Notes: a model not told the origin generated them from the sequence alone. A stretch of DNA of 63,866 nt from Komarekiella atlantica HA4396-MV6 (GCA_019359395.1 JAHHHK010000042.1:1-63866), one strand, 5' to 3'; shown: positions 53,425 through 62,318, numbered from the stretch's first letter. Numbers and translations are program-made.

Positions 53425-54186
53425 TTAGTTTTGGTTGACTTTGAAAATCTCAACCAGAATACTCTCTGGGTACAAACCGACTTGTCCAAAGCGGGGGTCA
53501 CGAATGTGTTCTACCTTTATCCCTTTCTTGCGGCATAATGCGCTGGCTTTCTTACCTTTGCCGCCGGCTTGTGCTAGAGATATCTCCAATCCCTGAAGTT
53601 TGGCGAAACCAACAATGCTGTACTTGTGTCCACATGGGGCGTTGAACCTGTCTTGCTCAACTTCAACGGCAGCAATTCTCACCAAGATTTCAGTCTGTTG
53701 CTGCTGTTGTTCTAATAAACGCTGTTCATGCAATGCCATATTTTGAGCAATGGCTGCGAGTAACTGTATTTGTGTCATTGCAGTTTCGGCAGGAGCGACG
53801 GGTTTAGTCCAGCCCGTGATATCTTGCATCCAAGCGCGAACACCAGCACTTTCAAACGCTTCGCAGGCGAGTCTTGCTTGGAGGCTACATCTTTTACCAG
53901 CTTCGTAACCGTAGTAATGGAGAATAGCAGCAACAGCTACATCAGGAATACCAGACTGCGACCAGTTTACAATCTCTACGCCTTCAAATCCTCTACGGAT
54001 AAGCTTTTCAACCAATTTAGAGCGAGAATCATCTACGGCTGTTTTGAGGCTTCTGGCTAATCCAGTTGCATCAACATCAGCTAATCTTGCTGTTGCCCGA
54101 ATACTGGCCTTACCCCGTCCTGAAGCGTCAACCGAAATTTCTTGTTTTATTTGTTCGATGATTTGTGCAATTTCGATAGAAGACAT
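53425..54186 (-). CDS. putative DNA-binding/antirepressor-like protein
   Basis: A 253-residue protein. The N-terminal part resembles an HTH-containing domain (IRATARLADVDATGLARSL). The middle is glutamine-rich (LLEQQQQQTEIL). The C-terminal GHKYSIVGFAKLQGLEISLAQAGGKGKKASALCRKKG...DPRFGQVGLYPESIL looks like a regulator domain of phage antirepressor type. No sure family. It is upstream of alkB in the same run of genes. Confidence 0.5.
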   Translation of the reverse strand: MSSIEIAQIIEQIKQEISVDASGRGKASIRATARLADVDATGLARSLKTAVDDSRSKLVEKLIRRGFEGVEIVNWSQSGIPDVAVAAILHYYGYEAGKRCSLQARLACEAFESAGVRAWMQDITGWTKPVAPAETAMTQIQLLAAIAQNMALHEQRLLEQQQQQTEILVRIAAVEVEQDRFNAPCGHKYSIVGFAKLQGLEISLAQAGGKGKKASALCRKKGIKVEHIRDPRFGQVGLYPESILVEIFKVNQN

Positions 54187-54385
54187 AATTTTGAGTTGTG
54201 TGATTGAAGATTAAGACTAGGGAATAATTTTCAAAGACAAAAAGAAATGTCGGAATAATATTTGGTGAATGCTCTTTCTTCGGTGAGTTTTCAAATCAAA
54301 AATTGATACTCTAGGAGCAAACACTTACCACACACAATCAATCAAACAAGCGATCGCATATTTTTTCCCTTGTGTGCGGTCGTTT

Positions 54386-54673
54386 TCACTTTTTGACCAC
54401 CAGCCGTGGCTTTTGGATGATAAACTCCCTTGCGTGTTGTCGATTATGTTCAGCCAGAATATTGGCGGCATAGTCGAGAAAATGCTGTTCCAGGTCAGGG
54501 TTGAGTCTGCCACCTGTGAGTTGATCTAAAGTCTTCATCGCCTCGACTAAAGTTTGCAGTCGCTCCTCGACAGGAGGTAAAGCTGAGGCAGTGGAATGAT
54601 TTGTGGTGATTGAAACACTTTGGTTTAATGAGAAACTCATGTTAACTCCTAATGATTTAAAAACTTCAGACAT
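54386..54673 (-). CDS. hypothetical protein, 95 aa
   Basis: Contains PPVEERLQTLVEAMKTLDQLTGGRLNPDLEQHF. M12 (MSFSLNQ) is an alternative start. It is helical and unrecognised. It is 12 bases downstream of the DUF1392 gene. The gap 54187-54385 shows nothing beyond a HIP1-like site. Confidence 0.45.
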   Translation of the reverse strand: MSEVFKSLGVNMSFSLNQSVSITTNHSTASALPPVEERLQTLVEAMKTLDQLTGGRLNPDLEQHFLDYAANILAEHNRQHAREFIIQKPRLVVKK

Positions 54674-54685
54674 AGAACAATCACG

Positions 54686-55144
54686 CTAAAAAAGCACCCG
54701 TACCAAATCCCTTTGAGGTACAAAAGCTAATCGGTCATCCAGGGTAGTAACTTCTTCCAGTGCAGGGGGCATCCATTCAACGAAGTAGAACCAAGACCTG
54801 TTGAGCAGTTGAATCCCCAGAACTAGACGTTGCTTTGTCCAGTCGTTGTGAGAACGGAGCATGACGCGATCACCTAAAACGAAAGCGGGTTTTTCTAAGG
54901 CAGCGAGTTGCATTTCACCCGTGCCGATAATTTGATGTTCTGTGGTATGAATAATTTCACCAGTGCAAGCAATTGAATAAACCCAGCGGTCTTGCTTCCA
55001 CTTGACACCGCAGCAGTAACCAAATGTTCTGGTAGCACATATGTAGACTCTCTCTAGTAAGTTGGCTTCAACAGGTGGAATGCAATAACCCCAAGGTGGT
55101 GAAAGATACCAGCACAAATACAGTGAATTGATTTGGTCAATCAT
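54686..55144 (-). CDS. DUF1392 protein
   Basis: A 152-residue protein. INSLYLCWYLSPPWGYCIPPVEANLLERVYI..TRTFGYCCGVKWK is the DUF1392 signature, a family I know only from Nostoc-type cyanobacteria. Its second half has a β-rich WFYFVEW segment. Function unknown. The start overlaps the stop of the upstream gene by 4 bases. Confidence 0.75.
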   Translation of the reverse strand: MIDQINSLYLCWYLSPPWGYCIPPVEANLLERVYICATRTFGYCCGVKWKQDRWVYSIACTGEIIHTTEHQIIGTGEMQLAALEKPAFVLGDRVMLRSHNDWTKQRLVLGIQLLNRSWFYFVEWMPPALEEVTTLDDRLAFVPQRDLVRVLF

Positions 55145-55548
55145 GCGCGTCTCCCCAACAAATAATTAACGGCTTCTTTGTCAAGAGAGGCAATACGTTT
55201 TTTAAGATGTTGCGGTGGATTGTCAAAAAACTGTTTGAGATGCCATTTCCGAATTTGATAATATCTAACAGAATGTCTGCCAGTAGAAAGCCAACCACGC
55301 CTTACCCAACCAGAAACAGTAGTGGGATGAACACAAAGAATACGAGCAATTTCAGCAGCACTATAGTTATCAAGAAAGGGGCGTGTAGAGTAGCCTAATT
55401 CCCAAAGCTTGGTAGCAATAGCATCGGGAGTACGGAAATAGTCGTGTCTTTTGAGGATTGAGGCAATTTGTTTGGGCGTATAAAGTTCAGCTTTCGCCTC
55501 AAGGATTGTGAGTTCTGCTTCAGTCCATTTTGTAGTTTTGATTATCAT
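55141..55548 (-). CDS. HTH protein coupled to DUF1392
   Basis: A 135-residue protein. KWTEAELTILEAKAELYTPKQIASILKRHDYFRT is SANT/Myb-like, and YSAAEIARILCVHPTTVSGWVRRGWL is a MerR/excisionase-like HTH. Probable DNA-binding regulator of the operon. It lies 2 bases after the gene upstream. Confidence 0.6.
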   Translation of the reverse strand: MIIKTTKWTEAELTILEAKAELYTPKQIASILKRHDYFRTPDAIATKLWELGYSTRPFLDNYSAAEIARILCVHPTTVSGWVRRGWLSTGRHSVRYYQIRKWHLKQFFDNPPQHLKKRIASLDKEAVNYLLGRRA

Positions 55549-55550
55549 CT

Positions 55551-55781
55551 CTAGCTCTCCAAAAATTGTGCAGATATAAAATTGGTGTTAGATTGATTTG
55601 GGATGATTCGGGCGCTAATGGATTGAAACTCTACTTGAAAAATATTCAAATCAGTCAGCATTTTCCCACTGTTATATAAGTCGGTGATATGTTGTCTGAT
55701 GGCAAATTCATCAACTCCATCAGGAATATCTAAGTGGGCTTCACTGGTAATCTTTTCAACAACTGTAACGATGACTTTCAT
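55551..55781 (-). CDS. hypothetical protein, 76 aa
   Basis: MKVIVTVVEKITSEAHLDIPDGVDEFAIRQHITDLY: an acidic, small α/β protein. It is in tight order with the HTH gene, so likely part of the same transcript. Unrecognised. Confidence 0.5.
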   Translation of the reverse strand: MKVIVTVVEKITSEAHLDIPDGVDEFAIRQHITDLYNSGKMLTDLNIFQVEFQSISARIIPNQSNTNFISAQFLES

Positions 55782-55864
55782 TTTGGTAATTCATACACGA
55801 TTAATGGAGATTTACAGAAGTCAGAGATTAGAGTTATTCCTGACTTCTGCATTGAGGAAATGTC

Positions 55865-56707
55865 TTACACCACACCAGTTTTTGATGTTTGCAACTGTTG
55901 CATCCATGTCTTGACTACTGTTAACTCATCAGCACTATTGGCTACTGCATCAACAACTTGCTTTTGATAAGAAGATTGAGCATGATTAGGATGCTCACAC
56001 TTATCAGATGCCCAAGCTAAACACATGGTTTTGATAAGTTCATCAATCTTTCCTTCAGGTAATGAGCTAGGAAGCTCAACGTCTTGAAATCGCAACCACT
56101 CTTTGACCAAATCAAGTGGATAATCAAGTAGAGTACGAATGTTTTTTACTCGCAAGTCTTGTGGGTGTACAGGTTGAGGAACTACGCTAAGCTTTGGTGG
56201 AGTTAGTGGAGATTCTGGGGTAGGGTTTGAAGTTCCGCTTAACAAAAATTGAATATCATGAAGGATACTTGCCCAATCAGCATTTTTATTCCATTCCCTC
56301 TTAATTTTGGTTTTGGTTGCAGCATCGTAAAGATTGCAAAAGACTGTATTTTCATCTCCAGCAGTAGCAGCAATAATCAGTGGTCTAGAAAAGTCTTGAA
56401 CTAATGATGCTGCTAACAGAAAGCTTTTAGCGAAGTTGGTTTCTAGCCCAATTCTAATTACATAAAGTTCATCGGCATTGACAACAATATCGAGTTTCAT
56501 ATTGTCTTTACCTTTAAACTCCTTAATAGTCAATCGCAATTCTGATAAATACCCAGTTAATGCTCTTTGGGTCACTGGAATTTTCTTATCCTGTTCAATA
56601 TTGAACTTGTACCAAACAAAAGATTCCCCATTTATTTCACCCTGATTGACATAGAGATAAATAGGTTCGGGTGGATTGCAAAGACCGAGTTTGATTTCAG
56701 TAGTCAT
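55865..56707 (-). CDS. hypothetical protein, 280 aa
   Basis: The N-terminal half is β-rich (YLYVNQGEINGESFVWYKFNI). A proline-rich linker stands at about 165-190. The C-terminal part (RTLLDYPLDLVKEWLRFQDVELPSSL, CLAWASDKCEHPNHA) is helical and recalls a small partner-binding domain. No family recognised. It is common order in this plasmid region. Confidence 0.5.
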   Translation of the reverse strand: MTTEIKLGLCNPPEPIYLYVNQGEINGESFVWYKFNIEQDKKIPVTQRALTGYLSELRLTIKEFKGKDNMKLDIVVNADELYVIRIGLETNFAKSFLLAASLVQDFSRPLIIAATAGDENTVFCNLYDAATKTKIKREWNKNADWASILHDIQFLLSGTSNPTPESPLTPPKLSVVPQPVHPQDLRVKNIRTLLDYPLDLVKEWLRFQDVELPSSLPEGKIDELIKTMCLAWASDKCEHPNHAQSSYQKQVVDAVANSADELTVVKTWMQQLQTSKTGVV

Positions 56708-56831
56708 GTTTCGTGTAATCTATGCAAGAATTAGTTTTATGTTGCGAAACAGTAATTTTGAGATATTGCAACCATTCGACCATCTGAATAGACGGTATTT
56801 ATTCAGGTAGTTGTTTTCTGATTGACGTTAG

Positions 56832-57029
56832 TTAAAAACGCTCTATGACAGCCAGTAAAAAACCATGTCCAGTATTCTTTACCTGTACCTGTTTCTTATC
56901 AAGTAAATATTGAACAATGGTTTCTGAAAACTGAATCCGATGTAGTGGAATAGAACCACCAGAGTGACGCAGAGAACGCAATAGTCTAGCTGAAGTCCGC
57001 TCCACATAGTTATCAACTATCATTACCAT
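56832..57029 (-). CDS. hypothetical protein, 65 aa
   Basis: RTSARLLRSLRHSGGSIPLHRIQFSETIVQYLLDKKQVQV has a winged-helix look (helix, helix, β-wing). The start overlaps the end of the upstream gene by 17 bases. Possibly DNA-binding; unproven. Confidence 0.4.
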   Translation of the reverse strand: MVMIVDNYVERTSARLLRSLRHSGGSIPLHRIQFSETIVQYLLDKKQVQVKNTGHGFLLAVIERF

Positions 57030-57348
57030 TACTGAACCCTCCAGCTATTATTGATAACTGTTGTTGCAGCATTGCTATTTGACGTTGGTATAAGTCAATC
57101 TCAGTTGTAATTTGTGTGAACAATTCCTGTGGAGAGAGCGGCTGAATTTGATTCTCCTGAAGGTACGATATTTCATCAGAGTTCTTGTTAGGCATCAAAG
57201 CGTAACGCCAACCATCACCAAATTGTTCAGCCAATTCTGTACCAGTCGGGTAGTAGTAAAGTCCAAGAATCAAGCCCTGTTGTGTCCGTTGACCAAAAGT
57301 AAAACGAGGGTAGTCCCAGTGTTTGGGTATCGATATTGTGGGTTGCAT
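57013..57348 (-). CDS. hypothetical protein, 111 aa
   Basis: FTFGQRTQQGLILGLYYYPTGTELAEQFGDGWRYALMP, then a coiled coil (LFTQITTEIDLYQRQIAMLQQQL). The first part resembles the GWRY-type small β-domain seen in DUF1392-like proteins. Unrecognised; in the same gene run. Confidence 0.45.
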   Translation of the reverse strand: MQPTISIPKHWDYPRFTFGQRTQQGLILGLYYYPTGTELAEQFGDGWRYALMPNKNSDEISYLQENQIQPLSPQELFTQITTEIDLYQRQIAMLQQQLSIIAGGFSNGNDS

Positions 57349-57453
57349 ATTTGTGATGAGTGAATGAAGGGATTACTAGGCAGAGGTGCAGAGAGGAAAG
57401 AATCTGTACAACACCTCTCCTCTGCCCCTCCGCTCCTCTACACCTCTGCCTTT

Positions 57454-58305
57454 CTACACTGCTACAGGCTCATACTCCCGTAGCCGCTGCCAGTCTTGAG
57501 CTGTTAACTGTTCAAAGGGGAGGTCTAACAATTGCTCACAGCCAGCCATCTCAGCACAGAGCAACTGCTGTAATTCACCTGAACTTAACTGTTCCAGTGG
57601 GCGGTATTGCAAGTATTCATTAGCCGTTTCAGCAGGAAATGACATGTCCACCATCGACAACCACCACACCGCTTTAAGTGCAGAATCACAGAGTATGCGC
57701 TGTTGGGTTTCGTCTTCTGAACGGATAAACCACCACTTACCGCTACTGCATCCCACTTCGCCCAACTTCACGTCATCGCGGTAAATCCCATCATCGAGCA
57801 GTTCCAAGCCGTATTGCTCACACTCGCTGAAAATTTGAGACATGATTTCATTCCCAGTACTGCAAGGTACGTCTGTAGCGTTCTGTTCTTGTACGGGTAA
57901 CGTGCCATCTTTATAATGTATGCGAATGTAGCGATCGCAAAGCATGGGGGTAGCAGCACGATGGATTTCCACACCGTTCACCATTACTACCCATCGTTGC
58001 GTTACAAAGTCGGTATGGTCATGGGTGATTGCGGCTATCAACTTGTCACCGCAGTAGTATTCGTGATCGTAGAAAGATACTTCGACTGTTCTGAGTTCTT
58101 CTAGAGCAATCGCCTGGGCTTGGGCTATGGCTTTTTCATCAACCTTTTGAAGCTGGGCGGATTGGTGGGTGAAGATTGCGTTTACCCAGGTTTCAGCCGC
58201 TCTCTTGTCCCCGGTGGGTGTAACGCCGAGTTCTGCGGCAATTCTTTTGAGGCGCGGGAGTGTGTAACGGGAGAGGACTTGCTGTGTATACGTTGGATGC
58301 GTCAT
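57454..58305 (-). CDS. SAP-like domain protein
   Basis: The ORF is open further upstream, but M37 (MTHPTYTQQV, at 58303-58305) is the natural start: it has AAGGAAAC before it, and the earlier part runs into the regulatory region. About 283 residues. VLSRYTLPRLKRIAAELGVTPTGDKRAAETWVNAI resembles a SAP motif, a short DNA-binding helix pair. The rest is unrecognised. It is the first gene of the minus-strand run that leads to the replication gene. Confidence 0.5.
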   Translation of the reverse strand: MTHPTYTQQVLSRYTLPRLKRIAAELGVTPTGDKRAAETWVNAIFTHQSAQLQKVDEKAIAQAQAIALEELRTVEVSFYDHEYYCGDKLIAAITHDHTDFVTQRWVVMVNGVEIHRAATPMLCDRYIRIHYKDGTLPVQEQNATDVPCSTGNEIMSQIFSECEQYGLELLDDGIYRDDVKLGEVGCSSGKWWFIRSEDETQQRILCDSALKAVWWLSMVDMSFPAETANEYLQYRPLEQLSSGELQQLLCAEMAGCEQLLDLPFEQLTAQDWQRLREYEPVAV

Positions 58306-58388
58306 AATAAAGTTTCCTTGAATAAAAGGGCAAAGAGCGATCGCGTGGTTTGCGAGACTAAGGCAATCGCTCTTTGTTATTTCTATTT

Positions 58389-58499
58389 TACCTACTACTA
58401 GTAGGTAAGACAATAGATGGTTACATGAAAGATAGTTATCTATTAAGCTACTTACAATAAATACTATTAATAGATAGACTACTGGAAGTAGGTTAGTCT
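58389..58499. promoter_or_regulatory. operator-like palindromes between the SAP-like gene and the XRE gene
   Basis: TACCTACTACTAGTAGGTA (58389-58407) and AGACTA..TTAGTCT with an inner TACTGGAAGTA (58476-58499) are imperfect palindromes sharing ACTA/TAGT cores, in the divergent region. The second lies about 20 bases before the XRE gene, as expected of an autoregulated repressor. Confidence 0.45.
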
Positions 58500-58518
58500 A
58501 TGTATATGAATTCAACTC

Positions 58519-58872
58519 ATGGCTGTGGAAGTAAGACTTAAAGAAATTAGAAATGCAAGAGGGATTTCACAAAATGAACTGGCAAGACGCCTAGAAATGT
58601 CCTTGGCCAATGTTCAAAAAATTGAGTATGGCAAAGCCAAGTCAATCCCACTGGATACACTAGACAAATTGTGTCAGATTTTACAATGTGAAGTTGGGGA
58701 GTTACTAGTTCGTGTACCAGAAGACGATGGAGGAAGTTCTGAACTACCCACAAGTGTAATGACTGCAACTACGGTTCAAGATAAATCTACAGAGATGTCT
58801 AAATCTACTCGCAGCCAAAAAACAAAAAGAGCTGTTGGAATAGCATTGCCATTTGAAAAAAAGTCAGCATGA
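58519..58872 (+). CDS. XRE-family HTH regulator
   Basis: A 117-residue protein. LKEIRNARGISQNELARRLEMSLANVQKIEYGKAKSIPLDTLDKLCQILQCEVGELL is a complete Cro/CI-type HTH. The tail is basic and low-complexity. It is divergent from the long replication-module run, so it likely controls it and itself. Confidence 0.85.
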   Translation: MAVEVRLKEIRNARGISQNELARRLEMSLANVQKIEYGKAKSIPLDTLDKLCQILQCEVGELLVRVPEDDGGSSELPTSVMTATTVQDKSTEMSKSTRSQKTKRAVGIALPFEKKSA

Positions 58873-59064
58873 GTACCTTGTATCAAAAGCTATAAATCCT
58901 TTTGATGATTAACTTTATTGCCATGAATCCTTTTATTCTTCCTTGGCTCTACCTCAAGAAGCAATACCTGTGGTAAATGCTTGCCTACGCAACTACATAC
59001 AATACTGCAAATCTATCTGCACTCGACTTGGAGCAAATGCTAATAAGCTAAAAAAGGTGGAATC

Positions 59065-60087
59065 GTGACTAAGCCATCCTCCAGGCGCAAAAAAATCACC
59101 TCTGCTACATCCAGGGATAGTACACCGCTAGATAACCTTGCCCAAAAGGATATTTCCCTTGAGGGAAATCCAGCTTTCGCAACTATCACGGTTAATGCCG
59201 TTGAAGTTCCAGAGTTGACCCCACAAGAGGAACGCGATCGCCTACTACTGGAACGCAAGGTAGAACGGGCGTTTTTTGAAGCAGGGAAGGCTTTATTAGA
59301 GTTACGTGATCGCAGACTGTACCGTTCTACGCACAAAACTTTTGAGGAATACTGTAAGGACAGGTTTGGATTTGAGCGTCGTCATCCTTACAGATTGATT
59401 GAAGCGGCTGTGGTGGTAGATAATCTTATGCAAATGTGTCCCAATGGGACACAAATCGAAGTTGACTCAAGTGATGGGCAAAAACAATCTGTTGGGACAC
59501 AAATCGAAACTGATTCGAGCGAACAGCAAATGTGTCCCATTGGGACACAAATTCTACCGACAAGTGAGCGTCAAGTTCGTCCTCTCACTAAGCTAGAACC
59601 ATCACAGCAACAGGAGGTGTGGCAACAGGCTATACAAGAGGCTGGCGGTAAAGTTCCCAGTGCCAGAATCGTAACTGATGTAGTGCAACGGATAATGGAG
59701 CGCACCAGAGTACCGAACACCTACCAGTTGGGCGAAGTCTGCCAAATCCTTGCGAAGGACAACCCTGATCTCCGGGGTAAGGGAGGCTGTTGGTGCATAG
59801 TGGTTGCTGTCCATGATTTTAGTTGCACTGTGAGGCTCTGGGATGGCGAATGTACTGTTGGGCTGAAGCATCTCAAATCATTTGACTATTTACCGCAGGA
59901 GTGTCAGCAGGTTCAGGAGATTAGCGATCGCCTTGTGCGAATATATTCCGATTCGTTGGAGGAGACAGTCAAAAATCTGTTGCAGTCGTTGGGAAAGCTG
60001 AATCGTCCCTATCTTACTGCTGTGGAAGAGAAATTGTTGAATCTTCTGGAGTTGGAATATGGGAACGAGATTACCCAGATTTATTAG
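59065..60087 (+). CDS. plasmid DNA-binding-type protein with internal palindromes (intact family member)
   Basis: A 340-residue protein. The N-terminal part has TITVNAVEVPELTPQEERDRLLLERKVERAFFEAGKALLELRDRRLY and then FEEYCKDRFGFERRHPYRLIEAAVVVDNL, which looks like an HTH bundle. The linker 124-163 has repeats CPNGTQI, VGTQI and CPIGTQI, coded over palindromes. The C-terminal domain has QLGEVCQILAKDNPDLRGKGGCWCIV. The family is frequent on cyanobacterial plasmids, with three truncated copies here (33826, 39962, 63209). Function not established; partition or regulation is inference. Confidence 0.6.
   Translation: MTKPSSRRKKITSATSRDSTPLDNLAQKDISLEGNPAFATITVNAVEVPELTPQEERDRLLLERKVERAFFEAGKALLELRDRRLYRSTHKTFEEYCKDRFGFERRHPYRLIEAAVVVDNLMQMCPNGTQIEVDSSDGQKQSVGTQIETDSSEQQMCPIGTQILPTSERQVRPLTKLEPSQQQEVWQQAIQEAGGKVPSARIVTDVVQRIMERTRVPNTYQLGEVCQILAKDNPDLRGKGGCWCIVVAVHDFSCTVRLWDGECTVGLKHLKSFDYLPQECQQVQEISDRLVRIYSDSLEETVKNLLQSLGKLNRPYLTAVEEKLLNLLELEYGNEITQIY
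59435..59549. repeat. two 19-bp palindromes and a half site inside the 340-aa gene
   Basis: TGTGTCCCA-a-TGGGACACA (59435-59453) and TGTGTCCCA-t-TGGGACACA (59531-59549) are perfect palindromes 96 bases apart. A half site TTGGGACACAAATCG lies at 59492-59506. All three are in frame. Confidence 0.8.
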
Positions 60088-60150
60088 CATCTTCGTGAGT
60101 AGCAATTCTTGAGATTACTGCTTTTTGCCTGCTAGCCTGAGAACAGGAAT

Positions 60151-60666
60151 CTATCCCACTAATAAAATCCGATTCATCCAAATATGAATTGTGGCTAGAG
60201 AAAGAAAAGCGTTAAAGCAGGCAGAAATCCGCTCCCATCGCACAACTAGTCGTCGATATTTCCTTTGATACCAAGCAAAACAACGCTCTTGTTGAAAACG
60301 CGGGACTGAAATTTGAATTGGTCTACCCCGATTTTTTCTAGTCTTCCAAACTCTTTTAGGCCATTGAGGCCTGATACCACGTTTACGTAGGGCAGCACGC
60401 TTTTCTTTGGAATCGTAACCTTTGTCAGCAGCAAGAACTTTAACTCGTTTACGGGGTCTACCGGGCCGATTCGTTTTGACCTTGACACTATCTAACAACG
60501 GTATAACTTGATCTGTTTCGCTACCGTTGGCTGGGGTTGTGCGATTAGCCAAAGGCAGCCCATTACCATCAGTCAAAGTGTGTATTAAAATTCCCTTACC
60601 TTTATGACCGTACTTAACGCCTTCACCGCCACCTTTGCCAGGGGGAAAAAGACCCATCAACAGCAC
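60151..60666 (-). CDS. IS5-family transposase, second frame (catalytic C-terminal part)
   Basis: KYGHKGKGILIHTLTDGNGLPLANRTTPANGSETDQVIPLLD and VLAADKGYDSKEKRAALRKRGIRPQWPKR are the transposase core with the second D. The stop codon lies in the left inverted repeat. It needs a +1 shift from the first frame. Confidence 0.82.
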   Translation of the reverse strand: MLLMGLFPPGKGGGEGVKYGHKGKGILIHTLTDGNGLPLANRTTPANGSETDQVIPLLDSVKVKTNRPGRPRKRVKVLAADKGYDSKEKRAALRKRGIRPQWPKRVWKTRKNRGRPIQISVPRFQQERCFAWYQRKYRRLVVRWERISACFNAFLSLATIHIWMNRILLVG

Positions 60667-60985
60667 CGTAGTTCCAGTTGATTAAGCCTCTTTCCTCTGC
60701 AATTCCTAATATCCGTGCTTGTAAATTTTCCAAAGTTCCGTCTGTTTCCCAACGTTGTAACCATCTGTGCGCTGCACTTTTTGATGCCCAGATTTCTCCG
60801 GTGGGAGCATCACACCAACGGCATCCTGTTATTAATATATACAGTAATGTGTTAAGTACATGACGAAACGGCGCATGAGGCATTCCTCGCCCTCTGTTTT
60901 CTGGCTCCTTGGGAAATATATCTTCAAATAGCTTCCACTCTAGGTCGCTTAACCCTTCAAATCGCCCAGCCATACCCTGATACAA
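60623..60985 (-). CDS. IS5-family transposase, first frame (N-terminal part)
   Basis: A 120-residue ORF. LSDLEWKLFEDIFP, ILITGCRWCDAP, AHRWLQRWETDGTLENL and GAVDGSFSPW (first catalytic D) are typical. The frames cross at TCTTTTTCCCCC, a run that could allow slippage; equally, the gene could be frameshifted and dead. Confidence 0.8.
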   Translation of the reverse strand: MYQGMAGRFEGLSDLEWKLFEDIFPKEPENRGRGMPHAPFRHVLNTLLYILITGCRWCDAPTGEIWASKSAAHRWLQRWETDGTLENLQARILGIAEERGLINWNYGAVDGSFSPWQRWR

Positions 60986-61066
60986 CTTACTGTCATCAGC
61001 AGCAGATTATCATATTGCTGGTATTAGTGGGATAGGTTCAGCCTATGATTCTGCTAACTAGAATAG

Positions 61067-61594
61067 ATGAAGCTAATTCTATTTTCTGGTATTCCTGGCA
61101 CTGGCAAAAGTACCCTGTCAGAAGAAATTGCACGGATATTGTATATCCCTGTATTCTCTCTGGACTGGATATTAGGGGCAATGCTGCTATCACAGTTGCG
61201 TGTTCAACAGGAGGGATTTTACATTACGACTGCTGAAGCACTGCTCACAATGCTGATTCAAAGACAACTAATTTTAGGACAATCGGCTATTTTGGACACT
61301 CCTGCTAATACAGCCGCGCAAAGAAAATGCTGGCAGGATTTAGCGCAATCATATAATGCAGAATTTTATGGAATTGAAACAATTTGCTCAGATATGGAGC
61401 TACATCGTAGGCGAGCCGAAGGGCGTAAGCGTAGTATTCCAGGTTGGCATGACACTGTTAGTTGGAGCCATGTAGAATGAATGCGTTACAAAAGTGAAGC
61501 TTGGGCAGCTGATGAAGGAGAACACTTGATGATAGATGCGGTTCATCCTTTAAACGAAAATGTTCAGGCCATCCTGAAATACGTGCAATCCTGA
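61067..61594 (+). pseudogene. P-loop kinase/zeta-type AAA protein with an in-frame stop
   Basis: MKLILFSGIPGTGKSTLSEEIARIL is a Walker A start. AILDTPANTAAQRKCWQDLA and HRRRAEGRKRSIPGWHDTVSWSHVE follow. A TGA at 61478-61480 is followed in the same frame by MRYKSEAW..DEGEHLMIDAVHPLNENVQAILKYV, the natural end of such kinases, so one nonsense mutation has split the gene. Confidence 0.75.
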
Positions 61595-61766
61595 AAATAA
61601 TAACAGAACTAGCTCAGGAAGAGTGATCACATCCTCAGTTTACTGAAGCGCGTTCAGCAGATGGAGCAAGAAAAAGCGGGGGTTAAGAAGATATTGCAAG
61701 TGTTGGGGGTTAATATCTGAGACGACAATAACTTACTATTATTGTGCAACTTGTAAGCACAAAAAC

Positions 61767-62318
61767 TTACTTTGAGCAATTGCTCCACTGCGCTCTTGTG
61801 ATTCGCCAATTGACCTCGCTCCAACCTCGTTTGGACATCCATGTGGAACCTGGACGGATGGTAACTACTTCTGCTCCCATCCACCCTGCCAACCGAGCGA
61901 CCCGCACATTTGCACTGACTGTGAAACCAGAGATCACGTCTAGCCTGAGTTCCCTAAATCCGAAGTCGAGGAGGGCGCGTCCAACCTCGATCGCGTAGGC
62001 ATATCGCCCCCAATAGTCTGGTGCAAGTTCAATCCCCAGTTCCATTTCACCTGCATCATACCCCCTTCCCCGTAATCCGCAGCAACCGACAAGCGCGTAA
62101 GGTTCACGCCGTTGGACAATCGCAAGCTGGTAGTTAAGTCGAGGCTGCTCAGAAGCCCATGTGCAAAATGTCTCAAACAAACGTGCTGAATTTTCGGGAC
62201 TAGCTTCGCCCCTTTGAGAAAATATTTGACTGCGTGGATCGGCTTGATAGTTTAGGAATGACAATCTATCTAACTCAACGAAATCACGCAACAAAAATCT
62301 CTTGGTCACTATCTCCAT
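61767..62318 (-). CDS. GNAT acetyltransferase (RimJ/RimL type)
   Basis: A 183-residue protein. EIVTKRFLLRDFVELDRLSFLNYQAD, then ALVGCCGLRGRGYDAGEMELGIELAPDYWGRYAYAIEVGRALLDFGF and LRLDVISGFTVSANVRVARLAGWMGAE. These are the N-terminal strand, motif A and motif B of RimJ/RimL-like N-acetyltransferases using acetyl-CoA. The C-terminus is a little unusual (WSNCSK). The substrate is unknown. Confidence 0.8.
   Translation of the reverse strand: MEIVTKRFLLRDFVELDRLSFLNYQADPRSQIFSQRGEASPENSARLFETFCTWASEQPRLNYQLAIVQRREPYALVGCCGLRGRGYDAGEMELGIELAPDYWGRYAYAIEVGRALLDFGFRELRLDVISGFTVSANVRVARLAGWMGAEVVTIRPGSTWMSKRGWSEVNWRITRAQWSNCSK

Larger units (their letters stand above)
60151..61035 (-). mobile_element. 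IS5-family insertion sequence
   Basis: 885 bp bounded by perfect inverted repeats CTATCCCACTAATA (60151-60164) and TATTAGTGGGATAG (61022-61035). It holds a transposase in two overlapping frames. It lies between the 340-aa gene and the broken kinase gene. Confidence 0.85.
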
